This document shows positions 13,672 through 19,835 of a stretch of 19,835 nucleotides of DNA, piece after piece. The notes below the pieces were generated by a model. That model was not told the DNA's origin and did not search any database. It saw only the letters and a program-made list of their open reading frames with translations. The position numbers and the translations under genes were made by a program. Position 1 is the stretch's first letter; every line of letters begins with the position of its first letter. Source of the DNA: SLQH01 sp964612995 (GTDB lineage: Bacteria > Planctomycetota > UBA11346); contig CAZTGE010000077.1 in the NCBI GenBank assembly GCA_964612995.1, positions 1 to 19,835 of the forward strand, in the 5' to 3' direction.

Positions 13672-15096
13672 ATGTACGATTGCACCGTCACCACCAGCAA
13701 AGCCGCAGCCGATATCACGGCGATCATCGTCGGCCACACCGACGCCCAGGCTCCGGCCGCGATCGAACGCGAGGCGGCGCGTCTCGCCGCAGGCGATTGC
13801 GAGGGGCCGATCGATCTGATCGTCGATGACCGACGGTATCTGCTGCTCAAACTCGGCGAGGAACCATGGTTGGTCGGGGGTGAGAACTGGCGCCTGCTCG
13901 GCAACCAGATCGTCGGCGCGCTGCGCAAGGCGGGCCTGTCCTCCTGCACCGTCGAGCTCGCTGGTGCTGCGGCCGATGCCCAGGCGCTGGTCGAGGGCGC
14001 CCTGCTCGGCGACTACCTCTACGACAGCATGCGCAGCGGCAAAGCGGCACAGCGTAAGCGCATCAGCCTGCGCCTGCCGGGGCAGAACCTGGCCGTGCGC
14101 GAGGGCAAGCGCGTGGCCACCGCGCAGAACCTGGCCCGCGAGCTCTCCGACGCCCCGGCCAACGCGATCGATCCGCAGACCTTCGTCCAGCGCGCGCGCG
14201 GCGTGTTCCGGGGCACCGGCTGCAAACTCAAGGTCATCAGCGGCGAAGAAGCCCTCTCGCGCGCCGGCTTCCCCGGTCTGTGTCAGGTCGGACGCGGCGG
14301 TTCGGTGCCGCCGGCCTTCCTTCAGATCCGCTATGTGCCCACCGGTTCGCGCAAGGCGAAGCACAAGCTGGCCCTGGTTGGCAAGGGCATCACCTTCGAC
14401 GCGGGCGGTATCTCGCTCAAGCCAGGCGCGAGCATGTGGGAGATGAAGGCCGATATGGGCGGCGCGAGCGCGGTGTTCGCGGCGATGCACGCCATCGCCG
14501 AGGCCAAGCCCGCGCTGGCGGTCGATGGGATCATCGGTCTGGCCGAGAACATGCCCGATGCCAAGGCGCAGAAACCGGGTGATATCTACAAGGCTCGCAA
14601 CGGCAAATACGTCCACGTCGACAACACCGATGCCGAAGGCCGGCTGGTGCTCGCAGATCTGCTGACCTACGCCGGCGAGCAGGGCGCGACCCACATCATC
14701 GACATGGCCACGCTCACCGGCGCCTGCCTCGTGGCGCTCGGGCCGAACATGGCCGCGGTGATGGGCAACGACGAGGACTGGATCGCGCAGGTGCGTGCGA
14801 TCGGCCAACAGCGCGGCGAGGAGTTCTGGCCGCTGCCGCTCTACGGCGAGTACCGCAAGATGCTCGACCATCCCCACGCCGACCTGAACAACATCGGCCA
14901 GCGCTATGGCGGCACGATCACCGCGGGGCTGTTCCTCAAGGAATTCGTCGATCCCAAGGTCAAGTGGGCCCACTGCGACATCGCCGGCCCGGTGATCCAG
15001 ACCAAGGCGCCGTGGCGGTATTATGCCAGGGGCATGACCGGCTTCGGCACCCGGACGATGGCCGCGCTGGCGACCACGCTCAAACGCCTGGGCTGA
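13672..15096 (+). CDS. pepA: Leucyl aminopeptidase, M17 family (474 aa)
   Basis: Cytosolic two-metal hexameric aminopeptidase that removes N-terminal residues from peptides. The N-terminal domain covers about 1-150. The catalytic domain has LVGKGITFDAGGISLK (235-250) with Lys238, Asp243 and Lys250, then MKADMGGA with Asp261, and the family signature NTDAEGRL (318-325) with Asp320, Glu322 and Arg324. All metal ligands and the catalytic Lys and Arg are present, and DMATLTGA follows. The start is ATG at 13672 because GGAG lies six bases upstream; an in-frame GTG at 13660 would add four residues but overlaps that ribosome-binding site. It is probably cotranscribed with the purine nucleoside phosphorylase, and a strong palindrome follows its stop codon. 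PepA of some proteobacteria also binds DNA, which cannot be judged here. Confidence 0.96.
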   Translation: MYDCTVTTSKAAADITAIIVGHTDAQAPAAIEREAARLAAGDCEGPIDLIVDDRRYLLLKLGEEPWLVGGENWRLLGNQIVGALRKAGLSSCTVELAGAAADAQALVEGALLGDYLYDSMRSGKAAQRKRISLRLPGQNLAVREGKRVATAQNLARELSDAPANAIDPQTFVQRARGVFRGTGCKLKVISGEEALSRAGFPGLCQVGRGGSVPPAFLQIRYVPTGSRKAKHKLALVGKGITFDAGGISLKPGASMWEMKADMGGASAVFAAMHAIAEAKPALAVDGIIGLAENMPDAKAQKPGDIYKARNGKYVHVDNTDAEGRLVLADLLTYAGEQGATHIIDMATLTGACLVALGPNMAAVMGNDEDWIAQVRAIGQQRGEEFWPLPLYGEYRKMLDHPHADLNNIGQRYGGTITAGLFLKEFVDPKVKWAHCDIAGPVIQTKAPWRYYARGMTGFGTRTMAALATTLKRLG

Positions 15097-15118
15097 GATC
15101 CGCTGGCCGGGCAGTGTG

Positions 15119-15147
15119 GCGAGCGGCGGCAGCTGGCCGCCGCTCGC
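15119..15147. terminator. Bidirectional terminator between convergent transcripts
   Basis: A perfect 12-bp inverted repeat (GCGAGCGGCGGC 15119-15130, GCCGCCGCTCGC 15136-15147) with loop AGCTG lies between pepA and the convergent minus-strand operon. No T-run is present on either side, yet the position and stem strength favour a shared terminator or mRNA end protector. Confidence 0.65.
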
Positions 15148-15195
15148 GCGTTCAGACGCTCGGCTTGTGCGCGGTACGGGCCCGGCCGATCGCGA

Positions 15196-16872
15196 TCAGT
15201 CGAACAGGCTCTGTTGCTTGGGTTCGTCGCCGCCGCCCTCGAGGTCTTCGTCGAAGGTGTCGGAACGCGCCCAGTCGGGGATGCCGGTATTCGCCGGCGC
15301 CTCGGATGTGGCATCGCTCGGAGGCGCATCGCTGTCCGCAGGAGCCGTTGCTTCGGCTTCGGCTTGTGCTTCGGCCTCCGCCTCGTTGTCGATCGCAGAT
15401 GCTTCGTCTGGCGCGCTGACGGCCGGCTCGTGTTGCGCATCGGGTCGCTGTGGAGCGATGGGTCGGGTCGGCCCCTTGCTGATGTCGGCCGCCGCTTCAG
15501 CGGAGTCGAAGGATGCGGCCTGGGATGCACGTCGTTCCGCCGCCTCGGCTTCTGGGCTGGTGTCGATGCCATCGTCGAGCGCGGGGTCGCCGGTGGTGCT
15601 GCGGTGTTCGCGGGTGGGCAGGTCACCGATGTCGCTGCCGAGTCGGTCTATGGCATTGCCCGCAGCGGCCGCGGCCGCTGCGGCATCAGCACTGGTGGTC
15701 GCGTCGTTATCCCCCAGGCCGCTGTCGGTGCCCAGCGTGTGGTCGAGCTTCTCGAGTATCGAGCGCATGTGGGTGGTGGAGACATCCGCTTCGTCTGATG
15801 ACGGTTCGTTGGCATCGCCGGTCAGGCCGAGCTCGCGCAGGCGGGCCTGCTTGTCGGCCTCGCTCACCGCGGGTTCGGCCTGCTGCGCGTCGGTCGGATC
15901 GGTTCGCTCGCCATCCTGGGTGATGCCGAAGTGGAGGCCCAGCTCCTCGTGCCGACGGGCGTTGCGATGGATGATCTCGGTCGAGACCTGTCGCCGCCGG
16001 CGTTGCGCAGCGATGTCCGCGTCTACGGCGTCATCCGCTTCGTGGTCCTGGGCCGCGTCCTCGGCATCGGGGCCGACCACCGTCGGGGCGGAGAGCTGTT
16101 CGGTCAGCGGCTCGGCGCCGCGGGTGTCGGAGGCATCGGCCTCCAGCGAATCGCCCGGCTGGGCCTCGTCGGTGGCGACCCCGGCGCCGTCGTCCTGGCC
16201 GGGGGTGGCGAAGTCGGTCTCGGCGCCTTCTTCGCGGAGGCTGTCCTCGACCGCATCGCGGATCGCGGCGCGCAGCTCGTCGGCCATGGCGCGCGATGAA
16301 GTCTCGGCGTTCGCTCCATCGGCGTCCGCCCCCGCGAACGGCCGCATGATCTGGGTGCTCTTCTCCTTTTCGGAGGAGCCGTAGGGCTTGAGGTTGCGTC
16401 GGGTGATGGCGGTGCCATCGACGGCGTAGGTCGCATGGCTCTCGCGGCGCTGGGTCGGTTGCTCCGAGGGAGCGAGTCCGGCGTCGGTGTCGCTCTTGCT
16501 CTCGCGCTCGGCCGTGTCCGTTGTGCCCGGGCCCGTATCGAGCGAGGTCGGGCGTTCGGGTTCCGGCGGCGCGACCGGTGCGGCGGGGCCGGCCGGGGCC
16601 GGCGGGCCCTCGGGCTCGGTGCCGAGGTCGGCGAGCAGGTCCTGCTGCCGCGCGGCGGCGGTAGACGCGGCCGTCGGATTGGTCGATACCTGCGGCGTTG
16701 GACGGATGCGGCGGCTGCGACGACGCTGCGACGCGGCCCGCGTCCGTTCGCTGTGTTCACGCCAGACGCGGACGTAGACGAACAGCGACCAGCCGATGCC
16801 CGTGAGTGCGAGCAGGGTGGCCAGCAGCTGGACCGGACGGTTGTCGCGGATGAAGTCGATCAACGGACCCAT
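15196..16872 (-). CDS. Membrane-anchored, acidic, low-complexity protein of unknown function (558 aa)
   Basis: Not recognised as a known family. One membrane helix (about 14-34) is followed by a basic patch (VRVWREHSERTRAASQRRR), so by the positive-inside rule the remaining 520 residues lie in the cytoplasm. They are mostly Ala-, Glu-, Asp-, Pro- and Thr-rich and probably disordered, with an Ala run (397-404) and an AEAEAQAEAEA stretch (498-508). Islands of higher complexity are KSTQIMRPF (171-179), RRRRQVSTEIIHRNARR (291-307), VSTTHMRSILEKLD (364-377) and PDWARSDTFDEDLEG (532-546). The last residues, QQSLFD, fit the Q-x-S-L-F beta-clamp-binding pattern. The gene starts seven bases after the methyltransferase stop; GGAGG is 12 bases before the ATG, a long spacing. 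It is the last gene of the operon. A scaffold or adaptor role is only a guess. Confidence 0.8.
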   Translation of the reverse strand: MGPLIDFIRDNRPVQLLATLLALTGIGWSLFVYVRVWREHSERTRAASQRRRSRRIRPTPQVSTNPTAASTAAARQQDLLADLGTEPEGPPAPAGPAAPVAPPEPERPTSLDTGPGTTDTAERESKSDTDAGLAPSEQPTQRRESHATYAVDGTAITRRNLKPYGSSEKEKSTQIMRPFAGADADGANAETSSRAMADELRAAIRDAVEDSLREEGAETDFATPGQDDGAGVATDEAQPGDSLEADASDTRGAEPLTEQLSAPTVVGPDAEDAAQDHEADDAVDADIAAQRRRRQVSTEIIHRNARRHEELGLHFGITQDGERTDPTDAQQAEPAVSEADKQARLRELGLTGDANEPSSDEADVSTTHMRSILEKLDHTLGTDSGLGDNDATTSADAAAAAAAAGNAIDRLGSDIGDLPTREHRSTTGDPALDDGIDTSPEAEAAERRASQAASFDSAEAAADISKGPTRPIAPQRPDAQHEPAVSAPDEASAIDNEAEAEAQAEAEATAPADSDAPPSDATSEAPANTGIPDWARSDTFDEDLEGGGDEPKQQSLFD

Positions 16873-16879
16873 ATCGGGT

Positions 16880-17605
16880 TCAGTCCTCCGGGCTTCTCAA
16901 CACCAAGAGTGGCGTCTCGGGGCCGATTTGGCAAGGCGTAAGTCCGGATCCGGCCGCAGCTAAGGCGACTTCCCCCAGGCTCCAGAGCCGGTAGATGCGA
17001 TCCGTCGGGCGCACCTGCCAGGACTGGGGATCGACATCGCTGCCACGGCGCCAGACGAAGCGGTTCTCGCCGGGCAGGAAGAATAGCTGTTCGAGCCCGT
17101 CGGGGCTCAGGCCATCGGCGAACAGGCCTTCGCGTACCTGGTCCCACAAGGCGGTGCAGCAGTTGTCGATCAGGAACAGACCGCCGGGCAACAGGTGTCT
17201 GGCCACGCTGGTGAACAGGCCCCAGGCCAGACGGTGGGAGTGGAAGCAGACCAGCGAGTGATTGAACAGACACGCGGCGGCGAAACGCTCGTCCAAGGCG
17301 AATTCGGCGGCGTCGGCCGCACGATAGCACTCCTGCCGGTGGGGATCCGCGGCGCGAGCCGCGTCGAGCATGCGTTCGTCGAGGTCGACGCCGCAGACGC
17401 GTCGGCCGGTTGATGCGCGCAGCGCGCGGGTGTGCCGCCCGGTGCCGCAGCCGATGTCCAGCAGCGGGCCGTCCGGCGCGTGGTGGGCGTCGAGCGCGGC
17501 GAGTGCGGCCCGGACATCGCGTTCGGTACTGCCGGCGGCGATGGCCTCGGCGTCGTGGGTGTCGGGGGCCGACTCGAGCGAGGGCCGGTCGTGTGCGAAG
17601 GGCAT
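16880..17605 (-). CDS. Class I SAM-dependent methyltransferase (241 aa)
   Basis: Small-molecule-type methyltransferase with a single Rossmann domain. Motif I is LLDIGCGTGRHT (48-59), the acidic residue after strand beta-2 is in VCGVDLDERML (Asp74), and LLPGGLFLIDN marks strand 5 around 137-147. The C-terminal part (FVWRRGSDVDPQSWQ, TDRIYRLWSL) resembles the beta-sheet extension of Methyltransf_25-type enzymes; the substrate is unknown. No clear ribosome-binding site precedes the ATG, and the upstream 42 bases after pgi are very rich in G and C, so translation may depend on coupling or the true start may differ. It is followed within seven bases by the 558-residue membrane protein gene and is very likely cotranscribed with pgi. 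Cytoplasmic. Confidence 0.85.
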   Translation of the reverse strand: MPFAHDRPSLESAPDTHDAEAIAAGSTERDVRAALAALDAHHAPDGPLLDIGCGTGRHTRALRASTGRRVCGVDLDERMLDAARAADPHRQECYRAADAAEFALDERFAAACLFNHSLVCFHSHRLAWGLFTSVARHLLPGGLFLIDNCCTALWDQVREGLFADGLSPDGLEQLFFLPGENRFVWRRGSDVDPQSWQVRPTDRIYRLWSLGEVALAAAGSGLTPCQIGPETPLLVLRSPED

Positions 17606-17647
17606 GGCGGGCCGGGCCGGCCGCGCGCGGGGGCGGGCCCCGGCGCG

Positions 17648-19045
17648 TCAGCAGGTCTGGCGTTCCTTGCCGCGGAACTCCTTGAGCGCCGCGGCCTTGT
17701 CTTCGAAGCCAGCGCGACCGAGCTGGGCGAAGACCGCCTGTTTGTTGGTGTCCACGCCCGGCTGGTCGAAGGGATCGATGCCATAGAGCTCGGCGCTCAT
17801 GGTCGTGCTCAGCTGGAGCATGAAGTAGAGTCCGCCGATGTTGTGTGCGTCGATCACGTCCATGGCGATGGTCAGATTCGGCCGCCCGGACGCGGTGATG
17901 GTGTGCGCCGCGCCGATGTAGGCGTTGTCGATGATCGTGCTCAGCTGGTTGCCGGTGAGATAGCCCACGCCTTCGATATTACCATGGACCTTGGGCAGCG
18001 CGATGTCTTCGCCGTGATCGTCGACGGTGAGGAAGGTCAGCACCTTGTCGAAGGGGCCTTCCTGGTAGAGCTGCATCTGGCCGTAGCAGCCGCTGGGGCC
18101 GGAGCAGTGGGCCGGGCTCGGGCCGACGTGGACCGCCTTGCCCTTGCGGTTGAGCATCTTGCCGAGGCTGACCGAAAGCAGGTGGCTGTACCACTCGACC
18201 ACCGCGTAGAGCCGGTCGGAGAAGGCCATCATCGCATGGATGGTCTTGCGCCGTTTGCGCGTGAGCAGGTAGTGGATCAGCGAATGCATGTATGCCGGAT
18301 TCTCCATCGCCCGGTCCATGCGGCAGCGTTCGTCCATCGCCTGGGCGCCGGCCAGCAGCTGGTCGATGTCGATCCCGCACAACCCGGCCGGCAGCAGCGT
18401 CGCGGGGCCGAGGACGTTGAAGCGATCGCTGAGGTTGCTCGGGATGTCGAGCACCCGGATCTTCTCCTTCTCGGCGATCTCGACCAGCGCGCTGTGCTCG
18501 GCGTTGGTGGCGAGGATGATCTGTTTGGCGAGCGCCGTCTTGCCGTTCTTGCGCTTGAGCTGTTCCTTGAGCCAGAGGAAGATTCCGCTGGTCTCGGCGG
18601 TGTTGCCACTACGGCTGACGATCAGGAACAACGTCTTCTTGAGATCGACGACCTCCAGCGTGCCGTTGAACGTGACCGGGTCGGCGTTGCCGAGCAGATG
18701 GATCCGCGGCGCGCCCTTGCGGGCTTTCTCGCTCAGCAGGTTCCAGCCCGGGTGGAGCAGCGCGCCGAACAGGCTGGCTGGTCCGACGGTCGCGCCACCG
18801 ATGCCGATGATGACCAGGTCGGTGTACTGGTCCTTGCAGTCCTTGATCAGGTCCTTGACCGCCTTGGTGTCCTGGTACGGCAGGTCGAAGAAACCGGTCT
18901 CTTTGCTCGCGCGCAGTTCCTCCATCGTCTCGTGATGCTTGGGGAACTTGGCGACCAGCGTCTCGATCTCGGAATCGGTCAGCCCGTGCGTTGCACCGAT
19001 CGACGTTGCCAGGCAGTTGGTGTAATCCAGGGTCAGCGTGCTCAT
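17648..19045 (-). CDS. pgi: Glucose-6-phosphate isomerase (465 aa)
   Basis: Interconverts glucose-6-phosphate and fructose-6-phosphate. It has two SIS domains in order. The first carries IGIGG (80-84) and the sugar-phosphate loop VSRSGNTAETS (143-153). Then come SNLSDRFNVLGPATLLPAG (203-221), VVEWYSHLL with Glu284 as probable base, GPSPAHCSGPSGCYGQ (308-323), QLYQEGP, and DQPGVDTNK with the C-terminal catalytic-type Lys435. The length is close to the shorter bacterial PGI class (about 450) rather than the 550-residue E. coli type. The loop after LSDRF reads NVLG where many have SVLS. ATG at 19045 has GGGAG five bases upstream. It is the second gene of the minus-strand operon. It could connect glucose-1-phosphate from the nearby phosphorylase to glycolysis once phosphoglucomutase, not in this window, has acted. 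Confidence 0.96.
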   Translation of the reverse strand: MSTLTLDYTNCLATSIGATHGLTDSEIETLVAKFPKHHETMEELRASKETGFFDLPYQDTKAVKDLIKDCKDQYTDLVIIGIGGATVGPASLFGALLHPGWNLLSEKARKGAPRIHLLGNADPVTFNGTLEVVDLKKTLFLIVSRSGNTAETSGIFLWLKEQLKRKNGKTALAKQIILATNAEHSALVEIAEKEKIRVLDIPSNLSDRFNVLGPATLLPAGLCGIDIDQLLAGAQAMDERCRMDRAMENPAYMHSLIHYLLTRKRRKTIHAMMAFSDRLYAVVEWYSHLLSVSLGKMLNRKGKAVHVGPSPAHCSGPSGCYGQMQLYQEGPFDKVLTFLTVDDHGEDIALPKVHGNIEGVGYLTGNQLSTIIDNAYIGAAHTITASGRPNLTIAMDVIDAHNIGGLYFMLQLSTTMSAELYGIDPFDQPGVDTNKQAVFAQLGRAGFEDKAAALKEFRGKERQTC

Positions 19046-19069
19046 GTGATCTCCCGTGATCCGGCTCCG

Positions 19070-19564
19070 CTAGTGGAGGGGGTCGTGGCCGATGATGCGA
19101 AGGGTGGGGCGCAGCCAGCCGTGGCGTCGGAGGCGGAAACTGGCTTGGCGCGCAGGGGCGACGCGCACGGCGCGGGGGACGTCGTCGAGCGCGACCGTGG
19201 CTTCGACCACGATGGTGTCGTCGGACTCGACGACATCGTGGATCTGGCAGGTGAAGCGCGGCGGACGGCCACCGCGCAGCTTGATCGCCGTGAGGTAGCG
19301 GCGGGCGAGGGCGTGGACGGTCTCACGCAGCGTCGCCTCGCCGGTGGGCAGGTCGCGGGCGCGGGGCCAATGGGCGGCGATGTCGTACTGCTCGTCGAGC
19401 TTCGCCATGATCGTGTCGGCATCGTATTCCTCGAGCCCCGTGCGGATGTCCGCGAACAGCTGGGCCACCTGTTCGTCGGTGTCCGGTCGGCTGGCCCACA
19501 TGACCAGCAGAACGACCGAGAAGATGGCGGTGGCCGCGAGCAGATGTGTCGTCCGCAGCTTCAC
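19070..19564 (-). CDS. Small membrane-anchored or exported protein of unknown function (164 aa)
   Basis: Not recognised. The start is GTG at 19564 (MKLRTTHLLAATAIF) because the Shine-Dalgarno GGGAGG occupies 19570-19575, five bases upstream; an in-frame GTG at 19570 would sit inside it. Residues about 7-24 form a hydrophobic helix after a basic start, an N-terminal anchor or uncleaved signal, with no lipobox. The rest (VAQLFADIRTGLEEYDADTIMAKLDEQYDIAAHWP, then strands such as FTCQIHDVVESDDTIVVEATVAL and ASFRLRRHGWLRPTLRIIG) has the helix-then-sheet pattern of NTF2/SnoaL-like folds; this is an inference from pattern only. It is the first gene of the operon, 24 bases before pgi. Confidence 0.75.
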   Translation of the reverse strand: MKLRTTHLLAATAIFSVVLLVMWASRPDTDEQVAQLFADIRTGLEEYDADTIMAKLDEQYDIAAHWPRARDLPTGEATLRETVHALARRYLTAIKLRGGRPPRFTCQIHDVVESDDTIVVEATVALDDVPRAVRVAPARQASFRLRRHGWLRPTLRIIGHDPLH

Positions 19565-19612
19565 ATCCACCTCCCGTTCAGCGAGAGGTCGATGCCCACG
19601 CCGCGCCGCGGC

Positions 19613-19641
19613 ATCCTAGTGGCGAGTCAAGCGATTTTCAA
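19613..19641 (-). promoter_or_regulatory. Sigma70-like promoter of the pgi operon
   Basis: On the minus strand TTGAAA (19636-19641) and TAGGAT (19613-19618) are separated by exactly 17 bases; they match the consensus at five and four of six positions. Transcription would start near 19606, about 40 bases before the first gene. It is the best-formed promoter in the window. Confidence 0.65.
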
Positions 19642-19643
19642 GA

Positions 19644-19835
19644 TCACTCCCCGCTTGCTGCCGGCGGCATGCAGGTCACATTTGCCCGGTTGCGCCCGGC
19701 GCGAATGGGGGCAGTCATGGCGCTCCCTTCAGAGCCCCGCCGGTCAGGGCGACTCAAAGCTCGCTCCGGGAGTGCCGATGACCAGGTCGGCATGCCTTGC
19801 GTCGCCTCCACTTGCGTCAAACCGCCCGGCTCTCT
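19644..19835 (-). other. Open frame running off the right edge, uncertain coding
   Basis: A minus-strand frame is open from the window edge to a TGA at 19644-19646, 63 codons. It contains an internal ATG at 19718 preceded by GGGAG, which would give a 24-residue peptide beginning MTAPIRAGRN. The composition (Arg, Pro, Gly, Ala) is that of chance frames in GC-rich DNA and no family is recognised. It may be the tail of a gene outside the window, a short peptide, or noise. Confidence 0.2.

Noticed and set aside
15340..15400. Short direct repeats of a GCTTCGG type
   Set aside because: They encode the AEAEAQAEAEA stretch of the 558-residue protein and are ordinary low-complexity coding repeats, not a CRISPR or mobile element.

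Overview
A GC-rich (about two-thirds G+C by eye) bacterial chromosomal window with 14 well-supported protein genes and one tRNA gene. No phage genes, transposase, CRISPR array or rRNA was seen. The host is probably a Gram-negative bacterium. Two membrane-anchored Hanks-type kinases, a very large GH94-like phosphorylase and a heparinase II/III-like protein are a combination common in the Planctomycetes/Verrucomicrobia/Lentisphaerae group. The FtsJ/RlmM-like methyltransferase, DUF985 cupin, clear Shine-Dalgarno sequences and promoter-like hexamers would also fit a GC-rich gammaproteobacterium. The sequence does not settle the phylum.

Left part (1-3840): a receptor-like Ser/Thr kinase on the minus strand, a 109-residue protein of unknown function, tRNA-Leu(CAG) with its own promoter and terminator, then a second Ser/Thr kinase on the plus strand. 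Both kinases seem to be read from leaderless or nearly leaderless mRNAs.

Middle (3966-11742, plus strand): a sugar-metabolism cluster. It holds a GH1 beta-glucosidase, a 1101-residue inverting beta-glucan phosphorylase of the GH94/GH149/GH161 superfamily, an FtsJ/RlmM-like methyltransferase coupled to the phosphorylase by a 4-base overlap, and a heparinase II/III-like protein. None has a visible signal peptide, so the set would act on imported oligosaccharides in the cytoplasm. The phosphorylase would supply glucose-1-phosphate, GH1 would finish short beta-glucosides, and the lyase-like protein may handle uronate-containing pieces. No transporter or sugar regulator lies in the window.

Centre-right (11729-15147): a DUF985 cupin (minus strand, overlapping the lyase-like gene tail to tail), a small 2[4Fe-4S] ferredoxin (minus strand), a 334-base divergent intergenic region rich in palindromes, then purine nucleoside phosphorylase and leucyl aminopeptidase as a likely plus-strand operon.

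Right (15196-19641, minus strand): a likely four-gene operon read leftward from a good sigma70-like promoter. The order is a small membrane-anchored protein, glucose-6-phosphate isomerase, a class I methyltransferase, and a 558-residue membrane-anchored, mostly disordered acidic protein with a beta-clamp-like C-terminal motif. The last 190 bases hold only an uncertain open frame running off the right edge.
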